From NCBI GenBank assembly GCA_030753675.1, contig JASMBU010000002.1, forward strand, positions 1-64,000: a stretch of 64,000 nt of DNA, read 5' to 3'. Position numbers and translations under genes: made by a program. The notes below the pieces were generated by a model. It ran no database searches. It was given only the letters and a program-made list of their open reading frames with translations, and had not been told where the DNA came from. Positions 28,668 to 37,261 of the stretch are shown piece by piece (positions within the stretch are counted from its first letter, which is position 1; each line of letters begins with the position of its first letter). This stretch comes from Methylococcales bacterium. Its GTDB lineage: Bacteria; Pseudomonadota; Gammaproteobacteria; Methylococcales; Methylomonadaceae.

Positions 28668-29603
28668 ATGAAAATACAATGGTATCCAGGCCATATGCAC
28701 AAGGCCTTTAAAGAAATGAAAGAAACACTGAATCGTGTTAGTTTGGTGATTGAAATTGTTGATGCCCGTATTCCCTTTAGCAGTTCAAATCCGGTACTTT
28801 CGGAATTACGAGGCGATAAGCCTTGTATTACTATTTTAAATAAAAGTGATTTAGCCGACCCTGATACGACCCAGCGCTGGCAAGATTATATGGGCCATGA
28901 ACACGGGATAAAGTCGTTAGCATTAACAGCTCAAGAACCTCATAAGGTCAGTGAGTTGCCTGATTTATGTCAGAAAATTTTAGGATTTAAAAAAGATGAT
29001 ATAAAATTGATCAATATGATGATTGTCGGCATTCCGAATGTGGGTAAATCAACACTGATTAATACGTTAATAGGTAGAACCATTGCGAAGACAGGAAATG
29101 AGCCCGCAGTAACGAAAATGCAGCAGCGGGTTCGTTTGGGTGATAATTTGGTGCTATTAGATACCCCGGGAGTTTTGTGGCCCAATGTTAAAAATAAAAA
29201 TAGTGGCTATCGACTAGCAACAACCGGGGCGATTAAAGATACGGCTATGGAGTATTATGACGTCGCTTTTTTTGCCGTTAATTACTTATCCCATGCTTAT
29301 CCTGACTATCTAATTAATCGTTATCAATTCTCAGAATTACCGAATGAAGCCGAAGCTATTCTTTATGAAATTGGCAAGCAGCGAGGTTGTTTACAACGGG
29401 GCGGACGTATTGATAATGATAAGGTCGGCAAGCTTTTTCTTCGTGAATTTCGTTCGGGAAGTTTTGGACGTATAACCATGGAAACACCGGAAATGATTAC
29501 TCAAGAATTAGCCGAATTAATGGTTTTAGAAGCACAAAAAGAAGCTGAAAAGTCAGCAAGGAAGAGTCGTTGGAAAAAGGGTCAGCCGAACAAGAACAAC
29601 TAA
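28668..29603 (+). CDS. rbgA: Ribosome biogenesis GTPase YlqF/RbgA
   Basis: This 311-residue GTPase shows the circularly permuted order typical of the YlqF/YawG group: G4 LNKSDLAD (about residues 57-64) precedes G1 GIPNVGKST (about 121-129), and G3 DTPGVLWPN follows. The conserved N-terminal WYPGHMHKA is present. RbgA promotes late 50S subunit assembly in Bacillus; the gene is patchily distributed in gammaproteobacteria. The basic C-terminal tail (SARKSRWKKGQPNKNN) may contact rRNA. Confidence 0.9.
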   Translation: MKIQWYPGHMHKAFKEMKETLNRVSLVIEIVDARIPFSSSNPVLSELRGDKPCITILNKSDLADPDTTQRWQDYMGHEHGIKSLALTAQEPHKVSELPDLCQKILGFKKDDIKLINMMIVGIPNVGKSTLINTLIGRTIAKTGNEPAVTKMQQRVRLGDNLVLLDTPGVLWPNVKNKNSGYRLATTGAIKDTAMEYYDVAFFAVNYLSHAYPDYLINRYQFSELPNEAEAILYEIGKQRGCLQRGGRIDNDKVGKLFLREFRSGSFGRITMETPEMITQELAELMVLEAQKEAEKSARKSRWKKGQPNKNN

Positions 29604-29719
29604 GAGCAAAGTATTGTAAAAAACGATAGTTACGCTGAATTCATGGTAAGGGGTATTTTTGCACATAAGTATTTGTTTTTAAGGATAAAAGTAGCGTGTT
29701 GCCTGCAGAGAAAAAAATA

Positions 29720-29746
29720 TTAGCACTCTGTTGTAAGGAGTGCTAA
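29720..29746. promoter_or_regulatory. CIRCE operator (HrcA site) upstream of rpoH
   Basis: The sequence is a perfect match to the CIRCE consensus: TTAGCACTC (29720-29728), a 9-bp spacer, and GAGTGCTAA (29738-29746). CIRCE is bound by the heat-labile repressor HrcA and usually controls groESL or dnaK operons. Here it lies 33 bp upstream of the rpoH start codon, in the likely promoter or leader, which implies that HrcA represses sigma-32 synthesis. No hrcA gene is in the window. Confidence 0.92.
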
Positions 29747-29778
29747 TATAAAGCTGTGTAAAACCAAATGAGTGTGAA

Positions 29779-30645
29779 ATGAATCAAAACATGACATTAC
29801 CTTATAATTTGTCAGCGGCTTCATTTGATGGTTATTTAACGGCCATAAATCAATTAGAGCCTTTAAGTTTAGAGCAAGAGCAAGAGTTGGCGAGACGTTT
29901 TCATGACGATAATGATCTAGAAGCCGCACGATTGCTCGTGATGTCTAATTTAAGATTTGTCGTGCATGTGGCGCGTGGTTATGCGGGTTATGGCTTATCG
30001 TTCAATGATATTGTTCAGGAAGGTAATATCGGTTTAATGAAAGCCGTCAAACGGTTTGATCCGAATGTCGGCGTACGCTTGATTACTTTTGCAGTACATT
30101 GGATTCGTGCTGAAATTCATGAGTATGTCATTAAAAATTGGCGCGTAGTGAAAATTGCGACAACTAAAGCCCAACGGAAATTGTTCTTTAATTTAAGAAA
30201 ATCGAAGAAAAAGTTGGGGTGGCTAAGTCATGATGAAGCGAAAGCGATTGCCGGTGATTTAGGGGTGAAGTTGGAAAGCGTTTATGAAATGGAAAAACGT
30301 CTGAGTGCCAGTGATTTGGCTTTTGATTTAAAGGCAGAAGATAATTCGGATCATGGTGAAAAAGTTGTGACCACGCCGGCGCAATTTTTAGTCCAACAAG
30401 GAACTGATCCGGCACAAGTCCTAGAAAAAGAAGACTGGGGGAGCCATAATAATCAATTGATGTTTCAGGCAATAGCTAAGTTAGATGAGCGCAGTCAGGA
30501 TATTTTACAAAATCGTTGGTTAAATGAGCAAAAAATGACCTTACAAGATTTAGCTAATCGTTATTCGGTATCTCCTGAACGTATTCGGCAATTAGAAAAG
30601 GTTGCCATGGGAAAAATTAAAGAAGCGATGCTCTTAGCGTCTTAA
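29779..30645 (+). CDS. rpoH: RNA polymerase heat-shock sigma factor RpoH (sigma-32)
   Basis: The 288-residue sigma factor has region 2 (LVMSNLRFVVHVARGYAGYG, DIVQEGNIGLMKAVKRFDP, ITFAVHWIRAEIHEYV), the RpoH-box QRKLFFNLRKSKK that separates RpoH from RpoD and RpoS, and region 4 (LQDLANRYSVSPERIRQLEK). It directs RNA polymerase to chaperone and protease genes such as hslVU, found elsewhere in this window. The CIRCE operator just upstream suggests an HrcA-RpoH hierarchy. A long hairpin terminator follows the gene. Confidence 0.97.
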   Translation: MNQNMTLPYNLSAASFDGYLTAINQLEPLSLEQEQELARRFHDDNDLEAARLLVMSNLRFVVHVARGYAGYGLSFNDIVQEGNIGLMKAVKRFDPNVGVRLITFAVHWIRAEIHEYVIKNWRVVKIATTKAQRKLFFNLRKSKKKLGWLSHDEAKAIAGDLGVKLESVYEMEKRLSASDLAFDLKAEDNSDHGEKVVTTPAQFLVQQGTDPAQVLEKEDWGSHNNQLMFQAIAKLDERSQDILQNRWLNEQKMTLQDLANRYSVSPERIRQLEKVAMGKIKEAMLLAS

Positions 30646-30657
30646 GCGTGAGCCAGT

Positions 30658-30695
30658 GAACTAAAAAAAGCGCGGCAACGCGCAATTTTTAGTTC
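30658..30695. terminator. Rho-independent terminator after rpoH
   Basis: GAACTAAAAAAAGCGCG (30658-30674), the loop GCAA, and CGCGCAATTTTTAGTTC (30679-30695) pair with only two A-A mismatches. The stem has a GC core followed by TTTTT, as expected of an intrinsic terminator for rpoH. Confidence 0.8.
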
Positions 30696-30736
30696 AAATA
30701 CTTTTTCAACCTTCGTACAAACCCCTTGTAAGTCAC

Positions 30737-30756
30737 TTTGCATTTTGTAATGCAAA
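30737..30756. repeat. Dyad TTTGCATT-N4-AATGCAAA upstream of the MORN gene
   Basis: A perfect 8-bp inverted repeat with a TTGT spacer lies about 85 bp before the MORN lipoprotein start. It could be an operator or a small RNA hairpin; no known regulator consensus was recognised. Confidence 0.45.
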
Positions 30757-30810
30757 TAATCCTACCCTTTGACCAAGTACTTTCTTATTAGAGGTTAATT
30801 CAAGTAAACT

Positions 30811-30828
30811 AAAAGTTGTTCAACTTTT
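30811..30828. promoter_or_regulatory. Palindrome AAAAGTTG-TT-CAACTTTT next to the MORN gene start
   Basis: A perfect 8-bp dyad with a 2-bp spacer ends 13 bp before the ATG at 30842, overlapping the ribosome-entry region. As DNA it could be an operator; as RNA its short spacer makes a hairpin less favourable. No regulator was identified. Confidence 0.5.
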
Positions 30829-30841
30829 ATCTGCCAGAGTT

Positions 30842-32602
30842 ATGCCACGAGTTTTTGCTAACATTTTTTTTCTTTCTTTTTTAATCCCAGGGTGTACCTT
30901 TATTGAACAAGGCTCTATTCGTTCTGATTCTGAGGGACGTTATGTCGGTGTATTGGTAGACGGTGTTAGACAAGGGCAGGGGCGTTATACTTTTCCAGAG
31001 GGTCAGTTTTATCAGGGTGAATTTGACCAAGGTAATTTTCATGGGAAAGGCCGTTTTCAATATGGGAATGGTGACTACTATGACGGTGAATGGATCAATA
31101 ACCAGCGTCAAGGAAATGGCATTTATCACTTTAACTCAGGGAGTGAATATAAGGGGCTTTGGAAAAATGGCCAACAAGAAGGGCAAGGTGTCTTAAGTGA
31201 AGAAAATGGTAATCAGTATCAGGGTAATTGGTTGAAAGGATTGCCACACGGAGAAGGTGTTAAACGTTATGCCGATGGGCGGCATTATCAAGGGCAGTTT
31301 ATTCAAGGAAAATTTTCAGGTTCCGGTGTTTTTACAACCCCTAACGGAAGGCGTTATAACGGACAGTGGAGAGAAGGGAAGCGTTCTGGGCACGGTGAGT
31401 TTATATTTATTAACGGTGATCGATACCAAGGACTTTGGGGTAATAATCAATTAAATGGACTGGGACGTTATGAATTTGCAAATGGTTACTCTTATCAAGG
31501 AAAGTTCTCTCAAGGGCGTATTCAAGGTACTGGAAAGTTCGTTGTCCCCGACCGTTTTGAATATGTGGGTGAGATACAAGACAGTCAATTTCAGGGTTAT
31601 GGGCGTTTAATTTTTAACGACGGTTTAACATATTCAGGGAATTTTATAGCCGGTAAATTTAATGGGAATGGTATTTTTTCATTTAAAGATGGCGGACAAT
31701 ACAGCGGTGAATGGAAAAATAGTTTGCCTGAAGGGTATGGTCGTTATCGTGCGTCAAATAAGGCTGACTTTTCTGGGCGCTGGAAAAATGGTGTCCTGTT
31801 AGGTGGCACAGAAATTATAAATTTAACGATACCCGGAGATTTTCGGGGTGTTGCTAACCTGTCGTCGACTAATTTAGAGGCGTGGGCGTTAGCGGCAACG
31901 GGTGTGGGGGTGTTTGTTTCACCCCAAGGACATGTATTAACGACCCAGAATGTCTCGAAAGGGTGTGAGCTCATCACATTTAATAAACAAGGTGCCGAAT
32001 TTGTTGCGGGCGTTCGTGCTGAGGATCACAACGTGAATTTAACACTGCTAACGACAGTGATCACTCCGGAAACATTCTTAACGTTAAGTCATAAGGATAT
32101 TTTTATTATGAAAGAATTATGGGCGTTAAGGGCCTTCGCTAAGATGCCACGAGCGGTGAAAAAAAGTCTTGAATCAGTGCTTGTGTCAGCTGTGAGTGGG
32201 GTAAAAAATAAAGCCACTGAATTACAAATAGAAGGTGACTTTGAAACTATTTTAGCGGGAAGTCCGGTGGTTGATAACAACGGCAGGTTAACGGCCTTAG
32301 TCGAGGATAAGCGCGCCCTTCAAATGGGCTATGATTTTTGGCGTCAAGTCCCTGAAAATACCCAGTTTGCAATTAAATCCAAGGCTATTGAGAGGTTCTT
32401 AAATACGGAAGGGCTCTTATACCCATTAGAAGAAGATCAAGTTCTGTCATACTCGGGTTTAGAAACGCTTTTATCCAAGGCGACAGTCCATTTGTCCTGT
32501 TGGATGAGCGCATCTAAAGTTGAAGCATTCAAAGACACTAAAATATTATTTGGGGATGTGATAAAGCCCAAATTTTCTAAACCGTTAGCGTCCCCATTTT
32601 AG
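30842..32602 (+). CDS. MORN-repeat lipoprotein with a degenerate trypsin-like domain
   Basis: The 586-residue protein begins with a lipoprotein signal ending in the lipobox LIPGC (Cys18). Residues of about 35-335 hold some 12-13 MORN repeats of about 23 residues, of the form YxGxWxxGxxxGxGxxxxxxG. A C-terminal region (about 345-530) resembles trypsin-like/HtrA peptidases: GVFVSPQGHVLTTQNV, DHNVNLTLL and ILAGSPVVDNNGRL. At the expected catalytic positions I read Asn370 for His, Asn399 for Asp and Ala472 for Ser, so it is probably a pseudoprotease. MORN domains often bind membrane lipids or proteins. The gene is flanked by rpoH and a uracil-DNA glycosylase and is not obviously in an operon with either. 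Function unknown. Confidence 0.85.
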   Translation: MPRVFANIFFLSFLIPGCTFIEQGSIRSDSEGRYVGVLVDGVRQGQGRYTFPEGQFYQGEFDQGNFHGKGRFQYGNGDYYDGEWINNQRQGNGIYHFNSGSEYKGLWKNGQQEGQGVLSEENGNQYQGNWLKGLPHGEGVKRYADGRHYQGQFIQGKFSGSGVFTTPNGRRYNGQWREGKRSGHGEFIFINGDRYQGLWGNNQLNGLGRYEFANGYSYQGKFSQGRIQGTGKFVVPDRFEYVGEIQDSQFQGYGRLIFNDGLTYSGNFIAGKFNGNGIFSFKDGGQYSGEWKNSLPEGYGRYRASNKADFSGRWKNGVLLGGTEIINLTIPGDFRGVANLSSTNLEAWALAATGVGVFVSPQGHVLTTQNVSKGCELITFNKQGAEFVAGVRAEDHNVNLTLLTTVITPETFLTLSHKDIFIMKELWALRAFAKMPRAVKKSLESVLVSAVSGVKNKATELQIEGDFETILAGSPVVDNNGRLTALVEDKRALQMGYDFWRQVPENTQFAIKSKAIERFLNTEGLLYPLEEDQVLSYSGLETLLSKATVHLSCWMSASKVEAFKDTKILFGDVIKPKFSKPLASPF

Positions 32603-32618
32603 TCGGTTCGAGAGTCAT

Positions 32619-33266
32619 ATGAGCGCAACGGATTATTTTAATAGTGAATGTCGTCAATGTCCTCGGTTAGCGGCATTTTTAGATTCAGTTAAACAAAAAC
32701 ACCCTGATTATTATGCTCGCCCTGTTCCTGCTTTTGGTGTTTCAGAGCCGGAGTTATTAATTGTGGGTTTAGCCCCTGGAATGCATGGCGCGAATGCCTC
32801 TGGTCGCCCTTTCACCGGTGATTATGCCGGTATTTTACTTTTTGAAGTGTTGTTTGCGTTTGGTTATAGTAATTATTCAGAAAGTAAAAGCGCCGACGAT
32901 GGACTAATATTGTCTCGGTGTAGAATTACCAATGCAGTAAAATGCCTGCCACCAGATAACAAACCGACGGGTGTTGAAATTCGACAATGCAATCACTATT
33001 TAGCCACCGAAATTAATGCACTCTCAGAACAGGTTGTTATTTTGGCTTTGGGCAGTATTGCACATCAAGCGGTATTGCGAGCACTCGGGCTTAAATTATC
33101 AGCGTATAAATTTGCGCACAATAAAACCCATATCCTTGCGCTAGGGCGATATTTAATCGATTCCTATCATTGCAGTCGTTATAACGTTAATACTAAGCGG
33201 TTAACTGTTGAGATGTTTCATCAAGTCTTTAAAAGCATAAAGAAATTACAACATGACCGGCAGTGA
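32619..33266 (+). CDS. Family 5 (UDGb-like) uracil-DNA glycosylase
   Basis: This 215-residue protein removes uracil and probably other deaminated bases from DNA. Motif 1 GLAPGMHGANASGRPFTGD (about 50-68) has the GxxGANxTGR pattern of family 5 rather than family 4, and motif 2 is DSYHCSRYN. Cysteines in ECRQCPRL and further downstream (C105, C114) suit the 4Fe-4S cluster of this group. The 3' end overlaps uvrC by 14 bp, so base-excision and nucleotide-excision repair genes are linked here. Confidence 0.88.
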   Translation: MSATDYFNSECRQCPRLAAFLDSVKQKHPDYYARPVPAFGVSEPELLIVGLAPGMHGANASGRPFTGDYAGILLFEVLFAFGYSNYSESKSADDGLILSRCRITNAVKCLPPDNKPTGVEIRQCNHYLATEINALSEQVVILALGSIAHQAVLRALGLKLSAYKFAHNKTHILALGRYLIDSYHCSRYNVNTKRLTVEMFHQVFKSIKKLQHDRQ

Positions 33267-35100
33267 TGACGTTGAATCGGGTCAAGATTTTGACATTAAG
33301 TCATTTTTAAAAGGCTTAACGCGTCGACCTGGAATTTATAAAATGCTTAATAGCCAAGGTGATATTATTTATATCGGTAAGGCTAAAAATCTTAAAAACA
33401 GGGTGTCGAGTTATTTCCGTGCTAAGTCGACCTCACCAAAACAATTGGCAATGGTCAGTAAGGTTTTATCTGTTGAGGTCGTTATTACCCATACGGAAGG
33501 TGAGGCATTATTACTCGAGAGTCAGTTAATTAAGCGCTACAAACCTAGATACAATATTTGTTTGCGTGATGATAAATCTTACCCTTATATTTACATTTCC
33601 ACAGATCAGGACTTTCCTCAAATCACCTTTCACCGCGGCGCCAAAAAAAAATCCGGTCAATTTTTTGGACCCTATCCGAGTGCAGGTGCCGTTCGGGAAA
33701 CATTGAAAATATTACAGAAAATATTTCCGATTCGGCAGTGCGAAGACTCTTACTATAAAAATAGATCAAGACCTTGTTTACAATACCAGATTGAACGCTG
33801 TAGTGCGCCTTGTGCCGGATTGGTAACGCAAGCGGATTATCAGCAAGAATTAGCTAAAACCTTGCTTTTCCTCGAAGGGAAAGGGCATGTGTTGATTGAT
33901 CAATTGATTGTGCAGATGGAACAAGCAGCAGCACAGTTAAATTTTGAGAATGCCGCGCGTATTAGAGATCAAATTGCTTTATTACGCACCGTGCTTGAAA
34001 AACATTTTGTTCATGGGGAGAAAGGGGATGTCGATATAGTCGTTTGTGCCACTGAGTCTACTTTAGCCTGTGTGCAAGTGCTTTTTATTCGTGGTGGACA
34101 GCACATCGGGCACAAGATTTTCTTTCCAAAGATGAATGTTGCAAATACTGAAAGTGAGGTATTAGAGGCTTTTATAACGCAATTTTATTTAGATAAGAAA
34201 GTTCCGTATGAAATATTTTTAAATCATGAGTTAGACCAGCAGGACTTGATCATGGCGGTCTTATCTAAATATGCTAACCATGGTGTGACTATTTCTACAC
34301 GTCTCAGAGGAGATCGGCTTAAGTGGTTGAAAATGGCGCAAACAAATGCTGAAAATGCGTTGTTAGGGCGGCTTAGTAATAAACAAAGCCTATTTAATCG
34401 TTTTGTGAGTCTTCAAGAAGAACTTGATTTAGAGGAAATTCCTAAGCGATTAGAGTGTTTTGATATTAGCCATACTCAAGGGGATCAAACTGTTGCGTCA
34501 TGTGTGGTATTTGACCGAGAAGGACCAGTTAAGTCGGCTTACCGGCGATTTAATATTGAAGAGATTACCAAAGGTGACGATTGCGCGGCAATTCAGCAAG
34601 CCGTATCAAGGCGTTTTAGACGGTTGATTAAAGGGGAGCATGAGTCGCCTGATATTTTATTTATTGATGGGGGCCGAGGTCAGGTCAATGCTGCTGACAA
34701 AGCATTGGATGAATTATCAATAAATAATGTTATGATACTAGGAGTATCCAAGGGCGTAGATCGGAAAGCGGGAATGGAAAAAATTATTTGTATAGGGGAA
34801 CATCTCCCCTTAGACATAAATTGTAATGCAAGTGCCTTATTACTTATTCAGCATATTCGAGACGAAGCGCATCGGTTCGCTATTACAGGTCATCGCTTAC
34901 GGCGCGGTAAAGTAAAAAAACAATCCGTTCTGGAGTCTATTGTTGGGCTTGGGCCTAAGCGAAGACAATTATTATTAAAACAGTTTGGAGGGTTGCAAGG
35001 TGTTTCAAGCGCTGGGGTGGATGCCTTATGTAGTATTGATGGTATCAGCAATCAATTAGCACAGCGAATTTACGACACATTTCATCAAGATCATGGTTGA
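33253..35100 (+). CDS. uvrC: Excinuclease ABC subunit C
   Basis: UvrC makes both incisions around UvrB-marked DNA damage. The 615-residue protein contains the GIY-YIG domain (RRPGIYKMLNSQGDIIYIGKAKNL-type start at about 20-45, with GIY and YIG), a cysteine-containing region around CLQYQIERCSAPC, the UvrB-binding UVR motif (about 205-240), the RNase H-like endonuclease domain (ECFDISHTQGD, FIDGGRGQ) and C-terminal helix-hairpin-helix motifs. It overlaps both the glycosylase gene before it and pgsA after it; such a uvrC-pgsA pair is common in gammaproteobacteria. Confidence 0.97.
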   Translation: MTGSDDVESGQDFDIKSFLKGLTRRPGIYKMLNSQGDIIYIGKAKNLKNRVSSYFRAKSTSPKQLAMVSKVLSVEVVITHTEGEALLLESQLIKRYKPRYNICLRDDKSYPYIYISTDQDFPQITFHRGAKKKSGQFFGPYPSAGAVRETLKILQKIFPIRQCEDSYYKNRSRPCLQYQIERCSAPCAGLVTQADYQQELAKTLLFLEGKGHVLIDQLIVQMEQAAAQLNFENAARIRDQIALLRTVLEKHFVHGEKGDVDIVVCATESTLACVQVLFIRGGQHIGHKIFFPKMNVANTESEVLEAFITQFYLDKKVPYEIFLNHELDQQDLIMAVLSKYANHGVTISTRLRGDRLKWLKMAQTNAENALLGRLSNKQSLFNRFVSLQEELDLEEIPKRLECFDISHTQGDQTVASCVVFDREGPVKSAYRRFNIEEITKGDDCAAIQQAVSRRFRRLIKGEHESPDILFIDGGRGQVNAADKALDELSINNVMILGVSKGVDRKAGMEKIICIGEHLPLDINCNASALLLIQHIRDEAHRFAITGHRLRRGKVKKQSVLESIVGLGPKRRQLLLKQFGGLQGVSSAGVDALCSIDGISNQLAQRIYDTFHQDHG

Positions 35101-35668
35101 ATATAATATACCGACATTACTGACGTTTACGCGAATTGGCTTAACAGTTCTGATCGTCATCGTTTTTTATGTGCCCTGGGAATATTCAAATATTGCTTGT
35201 ATGGTTATTTTCGCGATTGCAGGATTTACCGATTGGCTGGATGGGCATTTGGCCAGAAAAATGGGTCAACATACCAGTTTTGGTGCTTTTCTAGATCCAG
35301 TTGCTGATAAATTATTGGTTGTTTTAACCTTGGTTATTATTATTGAAACAGAATCGTCTATTTTTATGACCATACCGGCTGCGATTATTATTGGTCGTGA
35401 ACTGGTTATTTCCGCATTGCGTGAATGGATGGCAAGTAGTGGTCAGCGTGATGTAGTGGCGGTTTCTAATTTAGGCAAATGGAAAACGGGTACGCAGATG
35501 GTTGCTATCGGTTGTTTGCTTTTTCGAGAAGATCTTTTGTTTTTACCAGTTAGTGCATTAGGGTACTTTTTTCTTTATATTGCTGCGGTCATTACGGTTT
35601 GGTCAATGTATCAGTATTTGAGTGCTGTTTTTGGCGTTGGTAAAGCTAATTTAGCTGAAAAGCTTTAA
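35093..35668 (+). CDS. pgsA: CDP-diacylglycerol-glycerol-3-phosphate 3-phosphatidyltransferase
   Basis: PgsA makes phosphatidylglycerol phosphate for PG and cardiolipin in the inner membrane. The CDP-alcohol phosphotransferase motif is complete in [20 protein letters not shown] followed by LDPVADK (DGxxAR...G...D...D). The 191-residue protein has about five membrane helices. Its ATG lies 8 bp inside the end of uvrC. Confidence 0.96.
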   Translation: MVEYNIPTLLTFTRIGLTVLIVIVFYVPWEYSNIACMVIFAIAGFTDWLDGHLARKMGQHTSFGAFLDPVADKLLVVLTLVIIIETESSIFMTIPAAIIIGRELVISALREWMASSGQRDVVAVSNLGKWKTGTQMVAIGCLLFREDLLFLPVSALGYFFLYIAAVITVWSMYQYLSAVFGVGKANLAEKL

Positions 35669-35690
35669 TTGTTGTTGGATTATAATTTTT

Positions 35691-35720
35691 AAACAATGCC
35701 CCAGCATGGAGGCATTGTTT
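35691..35720. terminator. Hairpin between convergent pgsA and gltD
   Basis: AAACAATGCC (35691-35700) pairs exactly with GGCATTGTTT (35711-35720), and CC/GG extend the stem with one bulged A. It lies between two converging genes and probably ends both transcripts, although neither side has a long U-tract. Confidence 0.55.
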
Positions 35721-35743
35721 AAAAAAAGGATGTGCCAGACAAT

Positions 35744-37261
35744 TTATTTTTTCTTTTGTAGGTATGTATCTATAGCGCTAGCCGCACCACGACCTTCATT
35801 AATTGCCCAAACCACAAGCGACTGTCCACGTCTACAATCACCAGCTGCGAAAACGCCTTCAATATTCGTTGTAAAAAGGCCGTATTCGGCTTTTATATTT
35901 GAACGATTATCGTAGTCTAAATTGATCATGTCGGTAGCGGTGTTTTCAGGGCCTAGGAACCCCATTGCTAGCGTGATGAGATCTGCTTTCCACTCTTTTT
36001 CGCTACCGAGTATTTCTGTCATATTAAATTGACCGTTTTCATTTTGAGTCCATTCAACATTTACGGTACGAACACCGGCTAAATTACCTTTTCCATCATC
36101 AATAAATTCTTTACTGAGGATACAGTATTCACGAGGATCCTTGTTATCACGATCTGTGGCTTCTTCATGACCGTAATCAACACGGAATATCTTAGGCCAT
36201 TGAGGCCATGGATTATTGTCTGCACGTGTTTGTGGTGGTTCAGGTAAAAGTTCAAAATTGACCAGTGTTTTGCAGCCATGTCGTAAGGAGGTGCCAATAC
36301 AGTCTGTTCCAGTATCACCACCGCCAATAACAATGACATTTTTATCTTTGGCGCTGATAAATTGGCTATTTTCAAGGTTACTGTCTAATAGACTTTTGGT
36401 GTTACGGGTTAAAAAGTCCATGGCTGAATGGATACCATTAAGTTCCCGTCCAGAGATCGGCAAGTCACGAGGCTTGGTCGCCCCTGTCGCCCACAATACG
36501 GCATCATTTTCTTTGACTAGATCACTGGGGTCAATAAAAGTCGTAGTATGATTGTTATCAGCCATGATTTGATTGATATGCCCGGAAGGAAAGTCTTCGG
36601 GTTTTCCGATATGAGTGTTAGTAAAAAAGGTAACCCCTTCGGCACGTAATTGCTCGACTCTTCGTTCAACGACACCCTTTTCTAATTTCATGTTTGGAAT
36701 ACCATACATTAACAAGCCGCCAATGCGGTCGGCGCGTTCATAAACGCTCACGGTGTGGCCAAGACGACGTAACTGTTGGGCGGCAGTAATACCTGCAGGT
36801 CCCGAGCCAATGATGGCAACAGTTAGCCCTGTTTCAATGGCTGGGGGAAGTGCTTGAACCCAGTCTTCATCAAAACCCCGATTAATAATGGAGTTTTCAA
36901 TGTTTTTAATGGTGACAGGCGGTTCATTAATACCTAAAACGCAAGAACCTTCACAAGGTGCAGGGCAAACCCGGCCGGTAAATTCAGGAAAATTATTGGT
37001 TCGGTGCAAACGCTCAAGTGCATCTTTCCAGCGCCCCTTATAAACCAAATCATTCCATTCAGGAATAAGGTTATCAACAGGGCAGCCTGTGGATGATTGA
37101 CAAAATGGAACGCCACAATCCATACAGCGCGCACCTTGTGTTGTTAGATGCGACTCAAGCGGTGCGGTGTAGATTTCTTTGTAATCAGTAAGCCTTTCTT
37201 GTGGGTCACGATATGGAATCGTTTGGCGTTGAAATTCTTTGAACCCTGTCGGTTTACCCAT
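35744..37261 (-). CDS. gltD: Glutamate synthase (NADPH) small subunit
   Basis: GltD oxidises NADPH and passes electrons to GltB for glutamate formation. The 505-residue protein starts at ATG 37261 ([13 protein letters not shown]), with GGAG 9 nt upstream; an upstream in-frame extension to 37315 lies inside gltB and is unlikely. The N-terminal cysteines for 4Fe-4S clusters are seen in [16 protein letters not shown] and [12 protein letters not shown] binding is in [16 protein letters not shown] and NADPH binding in [15 protein letters not shown]. The start overlaps the gltB stop by 8 bp. Confidence 0.96.
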   Translation of the reverse strand: MGKPTGFKEFQRQTIPYRDPQERLTDYKEIYTAPLESHLTTQGARCMDCGVPFCQSSTGCPVDNLIPEWNDLVYKGRWKDALERLHRTNNFPEFTGRVCPAPCEGSCVLGINEPPVTIKNIENSIINRGFDEDWVQALPPAIETGLTVAIIGSGPAGITAAQQLRRLGHTVSVYERADRIGGLLMYGIPNMKLEKGVVERRVEQLRAEGVTFFTNTHIGKPEDFPSGHINQIMADNNHTTTFIDPSDLVKENDAVLWATGATKPRDLPISGRELNGIHSAMDFLTRNTKSLLDSNLENSQFISAKDKNVIVIGGGDTGTDCIGTSLRHGCKTLVNFELLPEPPQTRADNNPWPQWPKIFRVDYGHEEATDRDNKDPREYCILSKEFIDDGKGNLAGVRTVNVEWTQNENGQFNMTEILGSEKEWKADLITLAMGFLGPENTATDMINLDYDNRSNIKAEYGLFTTNIEGVFAAGDCRRGQSLVVWAINEGRGAASAIDTYLQKKK

